Shown here: one piece after another, positions 15,368-25,041 of the stretch
Numbering within the stretch: the stretch's first letter is position 1
How the letters are laid out: every line of letters starts with the position of its first letter
DNA from: Rhodanobacter sp. T12-5
Lineage (GTDB): Bacteria; Pseudomonadota; Gammaproteobacteria; Xanthomonadales; Rhodanobacteraceae
Length of the DNA: 64,000 nucleotides
Assembly: GCF_008329435.1 (NCBI RefSeq)
Contig: NZ_NPKN01000006.1
Location: 670-64,669, forward strand
Direction of reading: 5' to 3'
Made by a program: the position numbers and the translations under genes
The notes under the pieces: model-generated
Database searches by the model: none
What the model was told of the DNA's origin: nothing
The model's input: only the letters and a program-made list of their open reading frames with translations

Positions 15368-18300
15368 ATGCTGATCCACCAGGTTATCGAAGAATTCGCC
15401 GCTGCCGGCATCTATCTCACGGTGCAGGACGGCAAACTGCTGTGCAAGGCCAGCGCAGGTGCCTTGACGCCTGAGCGACGCTCCCTCATCGCGGACCGCA
15501 AGGCGGATTTCATCGCTTTTCTCCGACAGGATGTTGGCGAGCAGCGCGAGGATGAACCACCTCTGGTGCGCCGTCCTGCGGGCCCTGCATTGTTGTCGCC
15601 GACCCAGCAACGGCTGTGGTTCATCGATCAACTGACCGAATCCGATGCCAATTACACCATTCCGGTGACCTATCGCCTTGTGGGCTCGCTGGATACCCAG
15701 GCACTGGGCCGCGCCTTGCAACGGGTGGTGGAACGTCACGAGATCTTGCGTACCGTGATCGAACTGCGCAATGACGAGCCGGTCGCCGTGGTGATGAGCG
15801 AGCAGTTTGATATCAGGCTCGTAGCCGAGGATCTGACAGACCTGGATGCGGCTTCGCAGGAAGCAGCGGTCAGTGCCCGCATGCAGGAAGCCGTCGTCAG
15901 ACCATTTGATCTGGCCCACGAACCACCGCTCCGCACGCAGCTCCTGCGGCTCGCTCCGGATGCCCACGTATTGCTGCTGACCATGCATCACATTGCATCC
16001 GACGGCTGGTCAGTCGAAAACCTGCTGCGCGAGATATCCACTCTCTACACCGCATTTCGTGACGAAAAAGCGGATCCGCTGCCGCCCTTGTCGCTGCAAT
16101 ACGGGGATTACGCCGCCTGGCAGCGGCAATGGCTGCAAGGCGATCGACTGCATCGCTCGCTGGAGTACTGGCGCAAGCAGCTCGAGGGCGTACCGGTCGC
16201 ACACAGCCTCCCGCTAGATCGACCACGCCCTGCGCATGTCCTCAACGCCGGCGCGTCGTGGCGCCAGTGTCTGCCGCCGTCGCTGCACCAGGCGTTGCTC
16301 GAATTGAGCCGGCGCCAGGGCACCACCTTGTTCATGACCATGCAAACGGCGTTTGCGGTATTCGTCGCCCGCTGGAGCGGCGAAAGCGATATCGTCATCG
16401 GTACTCCGGTCGCCAATCGCCCACGCAATGAACTGGCACCGCTGATCGGCTTTTTTTCCAACACGCTCGCCTTGCGCACGACCGTACCTGGCGATGCTTC
16501 TTTTGCGGACATCCTGCAACAGGCGAAGACGGTCGCGCTCGGCGCCTACGAGTTCCAGCACCTTCCGTTCGACATGCTGGTGGAGGACATCAACCCGCCG
16601 CGCAGTCTGGGCCTGGCCCCGCTGGTCCAACTGATGTTCTCGCTGCAGGACATCGACGAAGACGCAGCGCTGACATTGCCGGGCATCAGCGCCGAAGCGC
16701 TCATACCGGACTCGGTCAATGCCAAGTTCGACCTGAATCTCAGCCTGTTCGAACGACCACATGGACTGGAGGCTTGCTGGGATTACAGCAGTGCGCTATT
16801 CGATGCCGACACCATTGCCCGCATGGCCGGCTCGTTCGAGAACCTGTTGCAGGGCATTGTCGCCGGGCCGACGCAGCACATCGAACAACTACCGCTGCTC
16901 GATGCCGCCGCGCAACGCGCGATGCTCGCCCTTGGCAGCGAAGCGGCCACGCCATGTTTCGACCGGCATTGTTTGCATACGCTCTTCGAGCGTCAGGTCG
17001 AGCGCAGCCCGAATGCCGTTGCCGCCACTTTCGATAAGGCATCGCTGACCTACGCCGAGCTCAACCACCACGCCAATCAGCTCGCCCATCACTTGCGCAA
17101 GCTGGGCGTGGGTCCGGACGTGCTCGTTGCCATCGCGGTCGAGCGTGGCCTTGCCATGGTGACGGGCCTGCTCGCCATCATCAAGGCCGGCGGCGCCTAT
17201 GTGCCGCTGGATCCGGCCTATCCCGTGGACAGGCTGGCGTACATGCTGGAGGACAGTGCACCGGCTGCGCTGATGACGCAGCAGTCCCTGCTCGACCGGC
17301 TTCCCCCGGTGAATCTTCCGATCCTGTTCCTCGAAGACAACGCGGCATGGGCGGATGAGCCCAGCCACAATCCCGACGTCGCCGGCCTCACTCCTGCACA
17401 TCTGGCCTATGTGATCTATACCTCCGGTTCAACCGGAAAGCCCAAGGGGGTGATGGTCGAACACGGCAGCGTGTCGCGGCTGCTGGCTTCTACAGAAATG
17501 CATTTCCACTTCGATGCCAGCGACGTATGGACTCTGTTCCACTCCTTCGCCTTCGATTTCTCGGTCTGGGAGCTGTGGGGCGCGCTGGCCTATGGCGGAC
17601 GCCTGGTCGTGGTGCCGTTGTCGTGCGCCCGCTCGCCGGACGACTTCTACGCGCTGTTGTGCCGCGAACAGGTCACCGTGCTCAACCAGACGCCAAGTGC
17701 GTTTCGTGCCCTCATTGGTGCGCAGGACAGCACTTCGCACCAGTTGCGCTGCATCATCTTCGGTGGCGAAGCACTCGAGTTGCACACGCTTGCACCCTGG
17801 GTGGAGCGCAACGATCCGCAGCGTACGCGGCTGATCAACATGTATGGCATCACGGAGATCACCGTTCATGCCACTTTCAAAGAGCTCACACAGGCGGACA
17901 TCGAGGCAGATCGAGGCAGTTTGATCGGTCATGCGTTGTCGGATCTGCGTATCTACCTGCTGGATTCACAACGCCGACCGGTGCCCATCGGCATGCCTGG
18001 CGAGATGTACGTCGGTGGCCCGGGCGTTGCGCGCGGCTACCTGAATCGCGCTGACCTCACGGCCGAACGCTTCCTGACCGATCCGTTCCAGGCAGATCCC
18101 GCAGCGCGGATGTACAAGAGCGGCGACCTGGGCAAATGGTCGAACGATGGCCAGCTGGAATACCTCGGCCGCAACGACTTCCAGGTGAAGATCCGTGGCT
18201 TCCGCATCGAGCTTGGCGAGATCGAAGCAAGGTTGACCGCTTGCGCCGGGGTGCGCCAGGCGGTTGTGATCGCCCGCGAGGATCAGCCCGGGAATAGACG

Positions 18301-21300
18301 CCTCGTCGCGTATGTGATTGCACACGAGGGTCACGAGCCTTCCGTGGCCAAGCTACGCGACGAACTGACGAAAAGCCTGGCCGATTACATGGTGCCGAGC
18401 GCGTTCGTGGCGCTGCGGGTATTTCCATTGACGCCCAACGGCAAGCTGGATCGTGCCGCCCTGCCCGCGCCGGATCAGGCGTCTGTGGTGGTACGGCACT
18501 ACGATGCACCGACCGGAGATGTGGAACTCGCGCTTGCCGCCATCTGGCAGGAATTGCTTGGCGTGGCGCGCATTGGCCGCAACGACAATTTCTTCGAGCT
18601 GGGCGGACACTCGCTGCTGCTGACACGCCTGCACAATCAGCTCGGTGCACGTTACGGGGTGGAGGTCGCCCTGAAGCGGCTTTTCGCGGCGCAGAGCATT
18701 CGCGAACAGGCTGTGCTGATCGAGCTGCCGCCAGGTCATGCGGTCACCGAGGCCTCGCCGGCACCCCGACCACGGCCTGCCGAGGCCGATAGCGTTCTCT
18801 CGTTTGCGCAGCGGCGCCTGTGGTTCATCGACCAGATGGGTGGCGCGGGGGCTGTCTACAACATCCCCTGCGCTCTGCGACTCACCGGTTCGTTGCAGCC
18901 AGACGCGTTGCGTCACTCGCTGGAATCCATCGTGCGCCGCCACGAAGTGCTGCGCACGCCGATGATGGCGGTGGGCAGCGAGTTCCAGCTGCGCTGCATC
19001 GACAGCTTCGAGCTGGACCTGCCGTTGCATGATCTCCGTAACCTGGATGGCCAGGCGCGCCCCACGGCCGTCCAGGCACATCTCGACGCAGAGGCCTCAC
19101 GGCCATTCGATCTCGCCACCGACCTGTTCCTCCGGGCGCGGTTGCTGCGCGTGGCCGACGACGACCACATACTGCTGCTCACCCTGCACCATATCGCGGC
19201 CGACGGCTGGTCGATGGTCGTGCTGCTGCGGGAGCTGGCCGGGCTCTATGAAGCCCGTATCGAGAACCGCGACGCGGCGCTGCCCGCATTGCCGCTGCAA
19301 TACGCCGATTACGCGCATTGGCAGCAGCAGTGGTTGCAGGGCGAACGGCTGGAAACGCAGCTGCATTACTGGCAACGGCAGCTGGCAGCGTTGCCGGTGC
19401 TGCACAATCTTCCGCTGGATTACGTGCGTCCTGATGCTCAACGCTACCGTGGCGCGCTCCACCGACAGACGCTGGATGAAACGCTGCTGGTCGAGCTGAA
19501 GCGCCTGGCGCGAGCTCACGACGCCACGCTTTTCATGACCCTGCAGGCGGCCTTCGCCGTATGGCTCGCGCGCTGGAGCGGCGATACCGACATCGTGGTC
19601 GGCACACCGATCGCAAACCGCCGCCACGAAGAGCTGGCGCCGCTGATCGGCTTTTTCGTCAATACCCTTGTATTGCGAAACGATCTCGCGGGGAACCCGC
19701 GTTTTACCGACGCGCTGGTCGCTGCCCGGGAAGTGGCCCTCGACGCGTTCCAGCATCAGGATGTGCCCTTCGAGATGCTGGTGGACCGCCTTCGGCCGCA
19801 GCGCTCGCTGAGCCACAGCCCGCTCTTCCAGGTCATGTTCTCGCTGGATACCAACGATGCCGCCGTGATTCCTTTCGGCGGGCTCGACGTCGTCGACGTC
19901 GCCGGCGAATCGCACCATGCGAAGTTCGATCTGACGTTGAGCATGCAGGAGACGCCCGATGGCCTGGAGGCTTGCTGGGATTACAACCGCGATCTCTTCC
20001 GCGCCGACACCGTCGCTCGCATGGGTGCCTCGTTCGAAACGCTCTTGCAAGGCATTGTCGCCACACCGACACAACGTATCGAGCGACTTCCACTCCTGGA
20101 TGAAGCCATGCAGCGAGAGGTGACCGCCTTTGCCAGTCAGGCGGCGATGCCGGGTTTCGATCGATGCTGTGTGCATGCACTCATCGAACGCCAGGTCGAG
20201 CGCAGTCCGAACGCCATTGCCGTCACCTTCGAAAAAGAAGCGCTGACCTACGCCCAACTCAATCGTCATGCCAATCAGCTTGCCCATCACTTGCGCAAAC
20301 TCGGTGTGGGGCCGGATGTACCGGTAGCGATTGCCGTGGAACGTGGTCTTGCCATGGTGACGGGCCTGCTCGCCATTCTCAAAGCCGGTGGCGCCTATGT
20401 GCCGCTGGACCCGGCCTACCCTGAAGATCGGCTGGCATACATGCTGGAAGACAGTGCGCCGGCAGCCTTGCTGACGCAGCGGTCCGTGCTCGATCGGCTG
20501 CCTGTGGTGAATATCCCGACGTTGCTCCTCGACGACACCGTGCCGTGGATGCATGAGCCCAGCCATAACCCCGATATCGCCGACCTCCATCCCGCGCATC
20601 TTGCCTACGTGATCTACACATCCGGCTCGACCGGCCGCCCCAAGGGGGTGATGAACGAACACGGCGGCGTCGTCAATCGCCTGCTTTGGGCGCAATCGCA
20701 GTTTCAGCTGTCATCGGCCGATCGCGTCCTGCAGAAGACGCCGTTCGGCTTCGACGTGTCGGTATGGGAGTTTTTCTTGCCGTTGCTGGCGGGCGCGCAA
20801 CTGGTCATGGCGAAACCTGGCGGTCATCAGGACCCTGGTTACCTGGCCGAACTGATCGAGCGCGCGGATATCACCATGCTGCATTTCGTGCCTTCGATGC
20901 TGCAGGTGTTCCTGGATGGTGCCCAAGCAGCTCGATGCAGCGGCTTGCGACATGTGCTGTGCAGCGGCGAAGCCTTGCCCTATCCATTGCAGGTGCGCTT
21001 CCAGAAAGTATTGCCGGAGGTCGCGCTGCATAATCTTTACGGTCCGACGGAGGCGGCCGTCGACGTCACCTACTGGCGCTGCGACGCTTCGTTGCATCCG
21101 GGCATCGTGCCTATCGGTCGGCCTGTCGCCAATACCCGGATGTACGTGCTCGATGGTCATCGCGCCGCGATGCCCCGTGGCGTGGCAGGCGAGTTGTATA
21201 TCGGCGGTATCCAGGTCGCGCGGGGTTACCTGAACCGGCCTGAGCTGACCGCCGAACGCTTCCTGGCGGACCCTTTTGTCGACGATCCGGACGCACGGAT

Positions 21301-22777
21301 GTACAGGACGGGCGACCTGGGACGCTGGTTGCCGGACGGTTCCATCGAGTATCTCGGTCGCAACGACTTCCAGGTAAAGATCCGCGGCTTCCGTATCGAG
21401 CTTGGGGAAGTCGAGGGAGCACTGACAGCCTGCGAGGGCGTGCGCGAAGCGGTGGTGATCGCACGCGAGGACATGGCGGGCGACAAACGGCTGGTGGCGT
21501 ACCTGGTGGCCCAGGAAGGACACACACTCGAAAATGCGGACCTGCGCCAGGCATTGGGAGAAAGCCTGCCCGAGTACATGGTCCCGAATGCCTTCGTCCA
21601 GTTGGAGAACTTGCCACTGACACCCAATGGCAAGCTGGATCGCCACGCGCTGCCGGTACCGGAGACGAGCGCTTACACATCGGCTACCTATATCCCGCCG
21701 GAAACGCCTGCGGAACGACAACTGGTGTCCCTATGGCAGGATCTTCTGCAGCACGAGCGGATCAGCGTAACCGCCAATTTCTTCGATCTGGGCGGCCATT
21801 CGCTGAATGCCGTGCGATTGATGTCCGCCATCCACCAGGCGACCGGTAGAGTTTTGCCGATATCGATCCTTTTCAGGGCACCGACCATACGGGCGCTTGC
21901 CGTTCAGATGGAAACATATCTCGCGGTCGCGGACGAATCCTTTGTCACGTTGCGCGAAAAAGGCGAAGGCGCTCCGTTGTTTGTGTTTCATGCAGCGGGC
22001 GGCGACGTGCTCTGCTACCAGCCATTGCTGAAGTACTTGCCGCCGGATATGCCGGTGCATGGCTTTCATCGCAGTGAATTGCCAAACCAGCGCGTGCCGA
22101 TGTTCAAATCGGTCGAGCAACTGGCAGGCGAATACATCGAGCAGATACTCGAGCGGCAGCCACGAGGCCCCTATTACCTCGCCGGATGGTCGAGCGGCGG
22201 TCTTATCGCGATGGAGGTCGCATCGCACCTGGAAGACAAGGGCGAGACCGTGGCCATGCTGGCGGTGATCGACAGCATGCTTTCCACCGGAACCGACGTG
22301 GCGGCTGAATATCATGAGAAAGGTTTGTCCAGCTTGCAGCAATTGTCGTCGGAGGAAGCTTGTGAATTCATGCGCGAATATGACCCTGAATTACCGCCAG
22401 TGGCACCGGTGAACGGAGTTCTCGAGATTTCCGCAACCGATTATTTCAACTACCTGGTGGCCGCCAACCAGATCGGGCTCGACTTCCACCAGCCATGTTT
22501 TCGATTGGCCGCGCGCGTGCACTACTTCGGTTGCACCCTCAATCGAAATGTCAGGACCGAGGAGCAGCGCATCGCCGAGATCCAGGCCCTGGTCGAACAA
22601 CCGATCAGCCATGAATCATTCGAGGCGACACATTTTTCGATCATGGAGGAACCCAGCGTGGCCGAACTCGGTTGTGCCATGGCAGCAGCGATCGAGCGCT
22701 CGCGCAAGGAAGAAGCCGCACATTCGCCCGCCCCCTCCCCACAGGCCACGGATTTCTTGCAGGAGACTGTCGCATGA
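15368..22777 (+). CDS. NRPS, two modules with docking and thioesterase domains (docking-C-A-T-C-A-T-TE)
   Basis: 2469 aa. Residues 1-55 resemble the TubC N-terminal docking domain. Then C (76-510, HHIASDG), A (535-1030), T (Ser1082), C (1145-1580, HHIAADG), A (1600-2095), T (Ser2145), TE (about 2195-2450; G-W-S-S-G with Ser2275, the acid in VIDSM, and a late His in THFSIMEEP). Hand-read codes are D-F-W-N-I-G-M-V-H, the standard Thr code, and D-V-W-H-L-S-L-V-D, the standard Ser code. The chain should therefore end ...Thr-Ser and be released by hydrolysis or cyclisation. No epimerase or methyltransferase domain is seen. The stop overlaps the exporter start (ATGA), so translation is coupled. Confidence 0.96.
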   Translation: MLIHQVIEEFAAAGIYLTVQDGKLLCKASAGALTPERRSLIADRKADFIAFLRQDVGEQREDEPPLVRRPAGPALLSPTQQRLWFIDQLTESDANYTIPVTYRLVGSLDTQALGRALQRVVERHEILRTVIELRNDEPVAVVMSEQFDIRLVAEDLTDLDAASQEAAVSARMQEAVVRPFDLAHEPPLRTQLLRLAPDAHVLLLTMHHIASDGWSVENLLREISTLYTAFRDEKADPLPPLSLQYGDYAAWQRQWLQGDRLHRSLEYWRKQLEGVPVAHSLPLDRPRPAHVLNAGASWRQCLPPSLHQALLELSRRQGTTLFMTMQTAFAVFVARWSGESDIVIGTPVANRPRNELAPLIGFFSNTLALRTTVPGDASFADILQQAKTVALGAYEFQHLPFDMLVEDINPPRSLGLAPLVQLMFSLQDIDEDAALTLPGISAEALIPDSVNAKFDLNLSLFERPHGLEACWDYSSALFDADTIARMAGSFENLLQGIVAGPTQHIEQLPLLDAAAQRAMLALGSEAATPCFDRHCLHTLFERQVERSPNAVAATFDKASLTYAELNHHANQLAHHLRKLGVGPDVLVAIAVERGLAMVTGLLAIIKAGGAYVPLDPAYPVDRLAYMLEDSAPAALMTQQSLLDRLPPVNLPILFLEDNAAWADEPSHNPDVAGLTPAHLAYVIYTSGSTGKPKGVMVEHGSVSRLLASTEMHFHFDASDVWTLFHSFAFDFSVWELWGALAYGGRLVVVPLSCARSPDDFYALLCREQVTVLNQTPSAFRALIGAQDSTSHQLRCIIFGGEALELHTLAPWVERNDPQRTRLINMYGITEITVHATFKELTQADIEADRGSLIGHALSDLRIYLLDSQRRPVPIGMPGEMYVGGPGVARGYLNRADLTAERFLTDPFQADPAARMYKSGDLGKWSNDGQLEYLGRNDFQVKIRGFRIELGEIEARLTACAGVRQAVVIAREDQPGNRRLVAYVIAHEGHEPSVAKLRDELTKSLADYMVPSAFVALRVFPLTPNGKLDRAALPAPDQASVVVRHYDAPTGDVELALAAIWQELLGVARIGRNDNFFELGGHSLLLTRLHNQLGARYGVEVALKRLFAAQSIREQAVLIELPPGHAVTEASPAPRPRPAEADSVLSFAQRRLWFIDQMGGAGAVYNIPCALRLTGSLQPDALRHSLESIVRRHEVLRTPMMAVGSEFQLRCIDSFELDLPLHDLRNLDGQARPTAVQAHLDAEASRPFDLATDLFLRARLLRVADDDHILLLTLHHIAADGWSMVVLLRELAGLYEARIENRDAALPALPLQYADYAHWQQQWLQGERLETQLHYWQRQLAALPVLHNLPLDYVRPDAQRYRGALHRQTLDETLLVELKRLARAHDATLFMTLQAAFAVWLARWSGDTDIVVGTPIANRRHEELAPLIGFFVNTLVLRNDLAGNPRFTDALVAAREVALDAFQHQDVPFEMLVDRLRPQRSLSHSPLFQVMFSLDTNDAAVIPFGGLDVVDVAGESHHAKFDLTLSMQETPDGLEACWDYNRDLFRADTVARMGASFETLLQGIVATPTQRIERLPLLDEAMQREVTAFASQAAMPGFDRCCVHALIERQVERSPNAIAVTFEKEALTYAQLNRHANQLAHHLRKLGVGPDVPVAIAVERGLAMVTGLLAILKAGGAYVPLDPAYPEDRLAYMLEDSAPAALLTQRSVLDRLPVVNIPTLLLDDTVPWMHEPSHNPDIADLHPAHLAYVIYTSGSTGRPKGVMNEHGGVVNRLLWAQSQFQLSSADRVLQKTPFGFDVSVWEFFLPLLAGAQLVMAKPGGHQDPGYLAELIERADITMLHFVPSMLQVFLDGAQAARCSGLRHVLCSGEALPYPLQVRFQKVLPEVALHNLYGPTEAAVDVTYWRCDASLHPGIVPIGRPVANTRMYVLDGHRAAMPRGVAGELYIGGIQVARGYLNRPELTAERFLADPFVDDPDARMYRTGDLGRWLPDGSIEYLGRNDFQVKIRGFRIELGEVEGALTACEGVREAVVIAREDMAGDKRLVAYLVAQEGHTLENADLRQALGESLPEYMVPNAFVQLENLPLTPNGKLDRHALPVPETSAYTSATYIPPETPAERQLVSLWQDLLQHERISVTANFFDLGGHSLNAVRLMSAIHQATGRVLPISILFRAPTIRALAVQMETYLAVADESFVTLREKGEGAPLFVFHAAGGDVLCYQPLLKYLPPDMPVHGFHRSELPNQRVPMFKSVEQLAGEYIEQILERQPRGPYYLAGWSSGGLIAMEVASHLEDKGETVAMLAVIDSMLSTGTDVAAEYHEKGLSSLQQLSSEEACEFMREYDPELPPVAPVNGVLEISATDYFNYLVAANQIGLDFHQPCFRLAARVHYFGCTLNRNVRTEEQRIAEIQALVEQPISHESFEATHFSIMEEPSVAELGCAMAAAIERSRKEEAAHSPAPSPQATDFLQETVA

Positions 22778-24102
22778 CCACGTCCATCCAGGCCCAGGTT
22801 GACCCCATCGCCGGGGACGAGCTTCCTCGCTCCTTGTTCCGCAACAGCAATTATCTGTGGCTGTGGGCCAGCTCGGGCATCTCGTGCCTGGGCGACTATT
22901 TCACCTTGATCGCCATGCCTTGGCTGGTGCTGACCTTGACCAGGGATCCGGCCACACTGGGCGCGGTCATGGCTCTGGAAAGCCTGCCTCGTGCAGCGTT
23001 CATGCTGGTGAGTGGCGGTTTCGCCGATCGCTACAGCGCGCGCATGGTGCTGCTCGTCAGCCGGACGATCTTCATGCTGGCACTCGTCGCACTGGCGCTG
23101 GATCTCTGGTATGGCTACCTGCAACTGAGCCATCTCTACGGATTCGCCTTCGTCTTCGGTCTGCTGACGGCGTTTGCATTGCCGGCGAGCCAGGCATTGC
23201 TGCCCCAGGTGGTGGACAAGACGCAGATCCAGCAAAGCAACAGCGCCCTGATGGGGTCGCAGCAGTTGATCCAGTTGTTCGCGCCTGTGCTGGCAGGGTT
23301 GTTGATCTGGGGCATGCCATCGGGTGCGGCGCCGGCCGGTACGACCGACGTTCCAAGTATCGCTCTCGCCTTCGCCTTCAACGCGGCCGCGATCTTCGTC
23401 GCCCTCCTGTTGTTGTTGAGGATCAAGTTGCAGCCTCTGCAGCACACCGAGGATGCGAACGGGGTGGGCGTCCGGCTCACCGATGGATTCAGATACCTCT
23501 GGCGTGATCGCGGCCTGCGCATCGCCACTTCGTACATGAGCTGCATCGGCTTCTTCGCGATCGGCCCGCTGCTGATCGTCATCCCTCAAATTGCCGAGCA
23601 ACGCCTGCACGATGGCGCCTTGTCGTACGGCATGCTGTACGCCGTCAATGGCCTGGGCTCACTGCTCGGTTTTGCCTGTGGCGGGTTGTTGCCCAAGCCC
23701 GGGAAACGACGCCTTGGCCTGGTGATGTTCTCCACCGACCTGCTTGCCGGCATTTGCGTGTTCTGGCTCGGTCACAGCACCAGCTTTGCCACGGCGGCTC
23801 CGGCGCTGGCACTGATCGGTCTCAGTGCTGCGTACGGCGGCGTACTCGCCTTGAGCTGGATACAGGAACGCGTTCCTGCCACGCTCGCCGGTCGCGTCCT
23901 CGGCATTGTCATGTTCGCGGTGCTCGGCCTCACGCCGGTGTCCATGTCCCTGGGCGGCGTGATCATTTCGCACTACTCGCTGGAGGCGTTGCTGACACTG
24001 TCCGGGTGTGCGATCGGCAGTTTTGCCTTGCTGGGGCTGCTGTCACCAGGGATCAATCGTTTCGGCACCTATGCCAAGCCTGCCCTGCCGGAGGCGGCAT
24101 GA
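22774..24102 (+). CDS. MFS exporter (EntS-like)
   Basis: 442 aa, major facilitator family with about 12 hydrophobic segments. The closest familiar type is the enterobactin exporter EntS and related peptide or siderophore exporters: NYLWLWASSGISCLGDYFTLIAMPWLVL at the start and GGFADRYSARMVLLVSR as the loop 2-3 signature. It probably pumps the finished peptide out across the inner membrane and may give self-resistance. The ATG at 22774 overlaps the synthetase TGA, and its own TGA overlaps the next ATG, so three genes form a coupled block. An upstream in-frame extension to 22672 lies inside the synthetase and is rejected. Confidence 0.88.
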   Translation: MTTSIQAQVDPIAGDELPRSLFRNSNYLWLWASSGISCLGDYFTLIAMPWLVLTLTRDPATLGAVMALESLPRAAFMLVSGGFADRYSARMVLLVSRTIFMLALVALALDLWYGYLQLSHLYGFAFVFGLLTAFALPASQALLPQVVDKTQIQQSNSALMGSQQLIQLFAPVLAGLLIWGMPSGAAPAGTTDVPSIALAFAFNAAAIFVALLLLLRIKLQPLQHTEDANGVGVRLTDGFRYLWRDRGLRIATSYMSCIGFFAIGPLLIVIPQIAEQRLHDGALSYGMLYAVNGLGSLLGFACGGLLPKPGKRRLGLVMFSTDLLAGICVFWLGHSTSFATAAPALALIGLSAAYGGVLALSWIQERVPATLAGRVLGIVMFAVLGLTPVSMSLGGVIISHYSLEALLTLSGCAIGSFALLGLLSPGINRFGTYAKPALPEAA

Positions 24103-24881
24103 CTTGCCACATGACCGAATGTCGAACGGTCGCGCCTGAGCGAACCGTTCATCACGCCCATGAAGCCCTGCTCGAGGACGGCACAAGTGTTTCGCAGCTG
24201 GGTTATGAATACTCCGGCGCCATGCTCGATCAACTGCGTGAGCAGGTACCCTTTCCGGCCAGGCTGAAGACGGCGGTCCTCCGTCGCCAGGTGGATTTCC
24301 TGGCCGGACGATTGTGCGCACAACGCGCCTTGCGTACTGCAGGCTTCGAAGGCGATGTCGAGATCGCCACCGGTGAGCACGGGGCACCGGTATGGCCCGC
24401 AAACTTCCTTGGGTCGATCAGCCACTGCGACGGTTTCGCCATCGCTTCGGTCGCATGCGCCCAACGGATTGCCGCCCTCGGCATTGACGTCGAACGGCAG
24501 ATGTCCGTCGAGGTGGCCAGCGACGTCCGGCGGCAACTGGCTACCGACCAGGAGCTGGCTCTTGGACGCCATGGCAGCATGTCGCCGGAAGCCTGGCTGA
24601 CGGTGCTCTTCTCGGGCAAGGAAAGTCTGTACAAGGCACTTTATCCGGGCGTCGGGCGGTACTTCGATTTCCTCGACGTCACGGCAGTACATCTGGATGC
24701 TGACGCGGGAACGTTCATGCTCGAACTGCTAACCGCACTGTCGCCAGATCATCCGCAAGGTTCGACTTATCCGATCCGCTTCCACTGGAACGCAGACCGT
24801 GTGTTCACTCGTTGCGTAGTGCCAGGCTATGCGCGCCCCAATGCGCAGCGCTTCAAACCACGGACTGATGGCAGCCATTAG
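24099..24881 (+). CDS. 4'-phosphopantetheinyl transferase (EntD/Sfp-type)
   Basis: 260 aa. It transfers the phosphopantetheine arm from CoA to the Ser of the five carrier domains, converting the synthetases to their active form. Motifs in order: HGAPVWP, LGSISHCDGF, ALGIDVER and FSGKESLYKALYP, which together are diagnostic of the EntD/PcpS branch and carry the Mg-binding acids. Start at 24099 by ATGA overlap with the exporter. A dedicated transferase in the operon suggests the cluster is self-contained and possibly acquired as a unit. Confidence 0.93.
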   Translation: MTCHMTECRTVAPERTVHHAHEALLEDGTSVSQLGYEYSGAMLDQLREQVPFPARLKTAVLRRQVDFLAGRLCAQRALRTAGFEGDVEIATGEHGAPVWPANFLGSISHCDGFAIASVACAQRIAALGIDVERQMSVEVASDVRRQLATDQELALGRHGSMSPEAWLTVLFSGKESLYKALYPGVGRYFDFLDVTAVHLDADAGTFMLELLTALSPDHPQGSTYPIRFHWNADRVFTRCVVPGYARPNAQRFKPRTDGSH

Positions 24882-25041
24882 CCACCGCACTGGAATGAAA
24901 TGTTTCTTCACCTGCAACACTCGACTTTCGAAAAATGGCAGACAGGCATGAACCGATTGGCATCGTATTGGGTTCGCACTACCGCGAGACGGGGGGCTCA
25001 CTACGAGTCGATGACACCAACAAATCGCAAGGAGAAATGCA

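Noticed and set aside
22672-22773. N-terminal extension of the MFS exporter
   Set aside because: It lies in the thioesterase coding region; the ATGA overlap gives a normal exporter start.
15368-22777. Epimerase domain for D-residues
   Set aside because: No separate E domain is present; all C domains carry ordinary HHxxxDG motifs. Dual condensation/epimerisation types cannot be excluded by eye.
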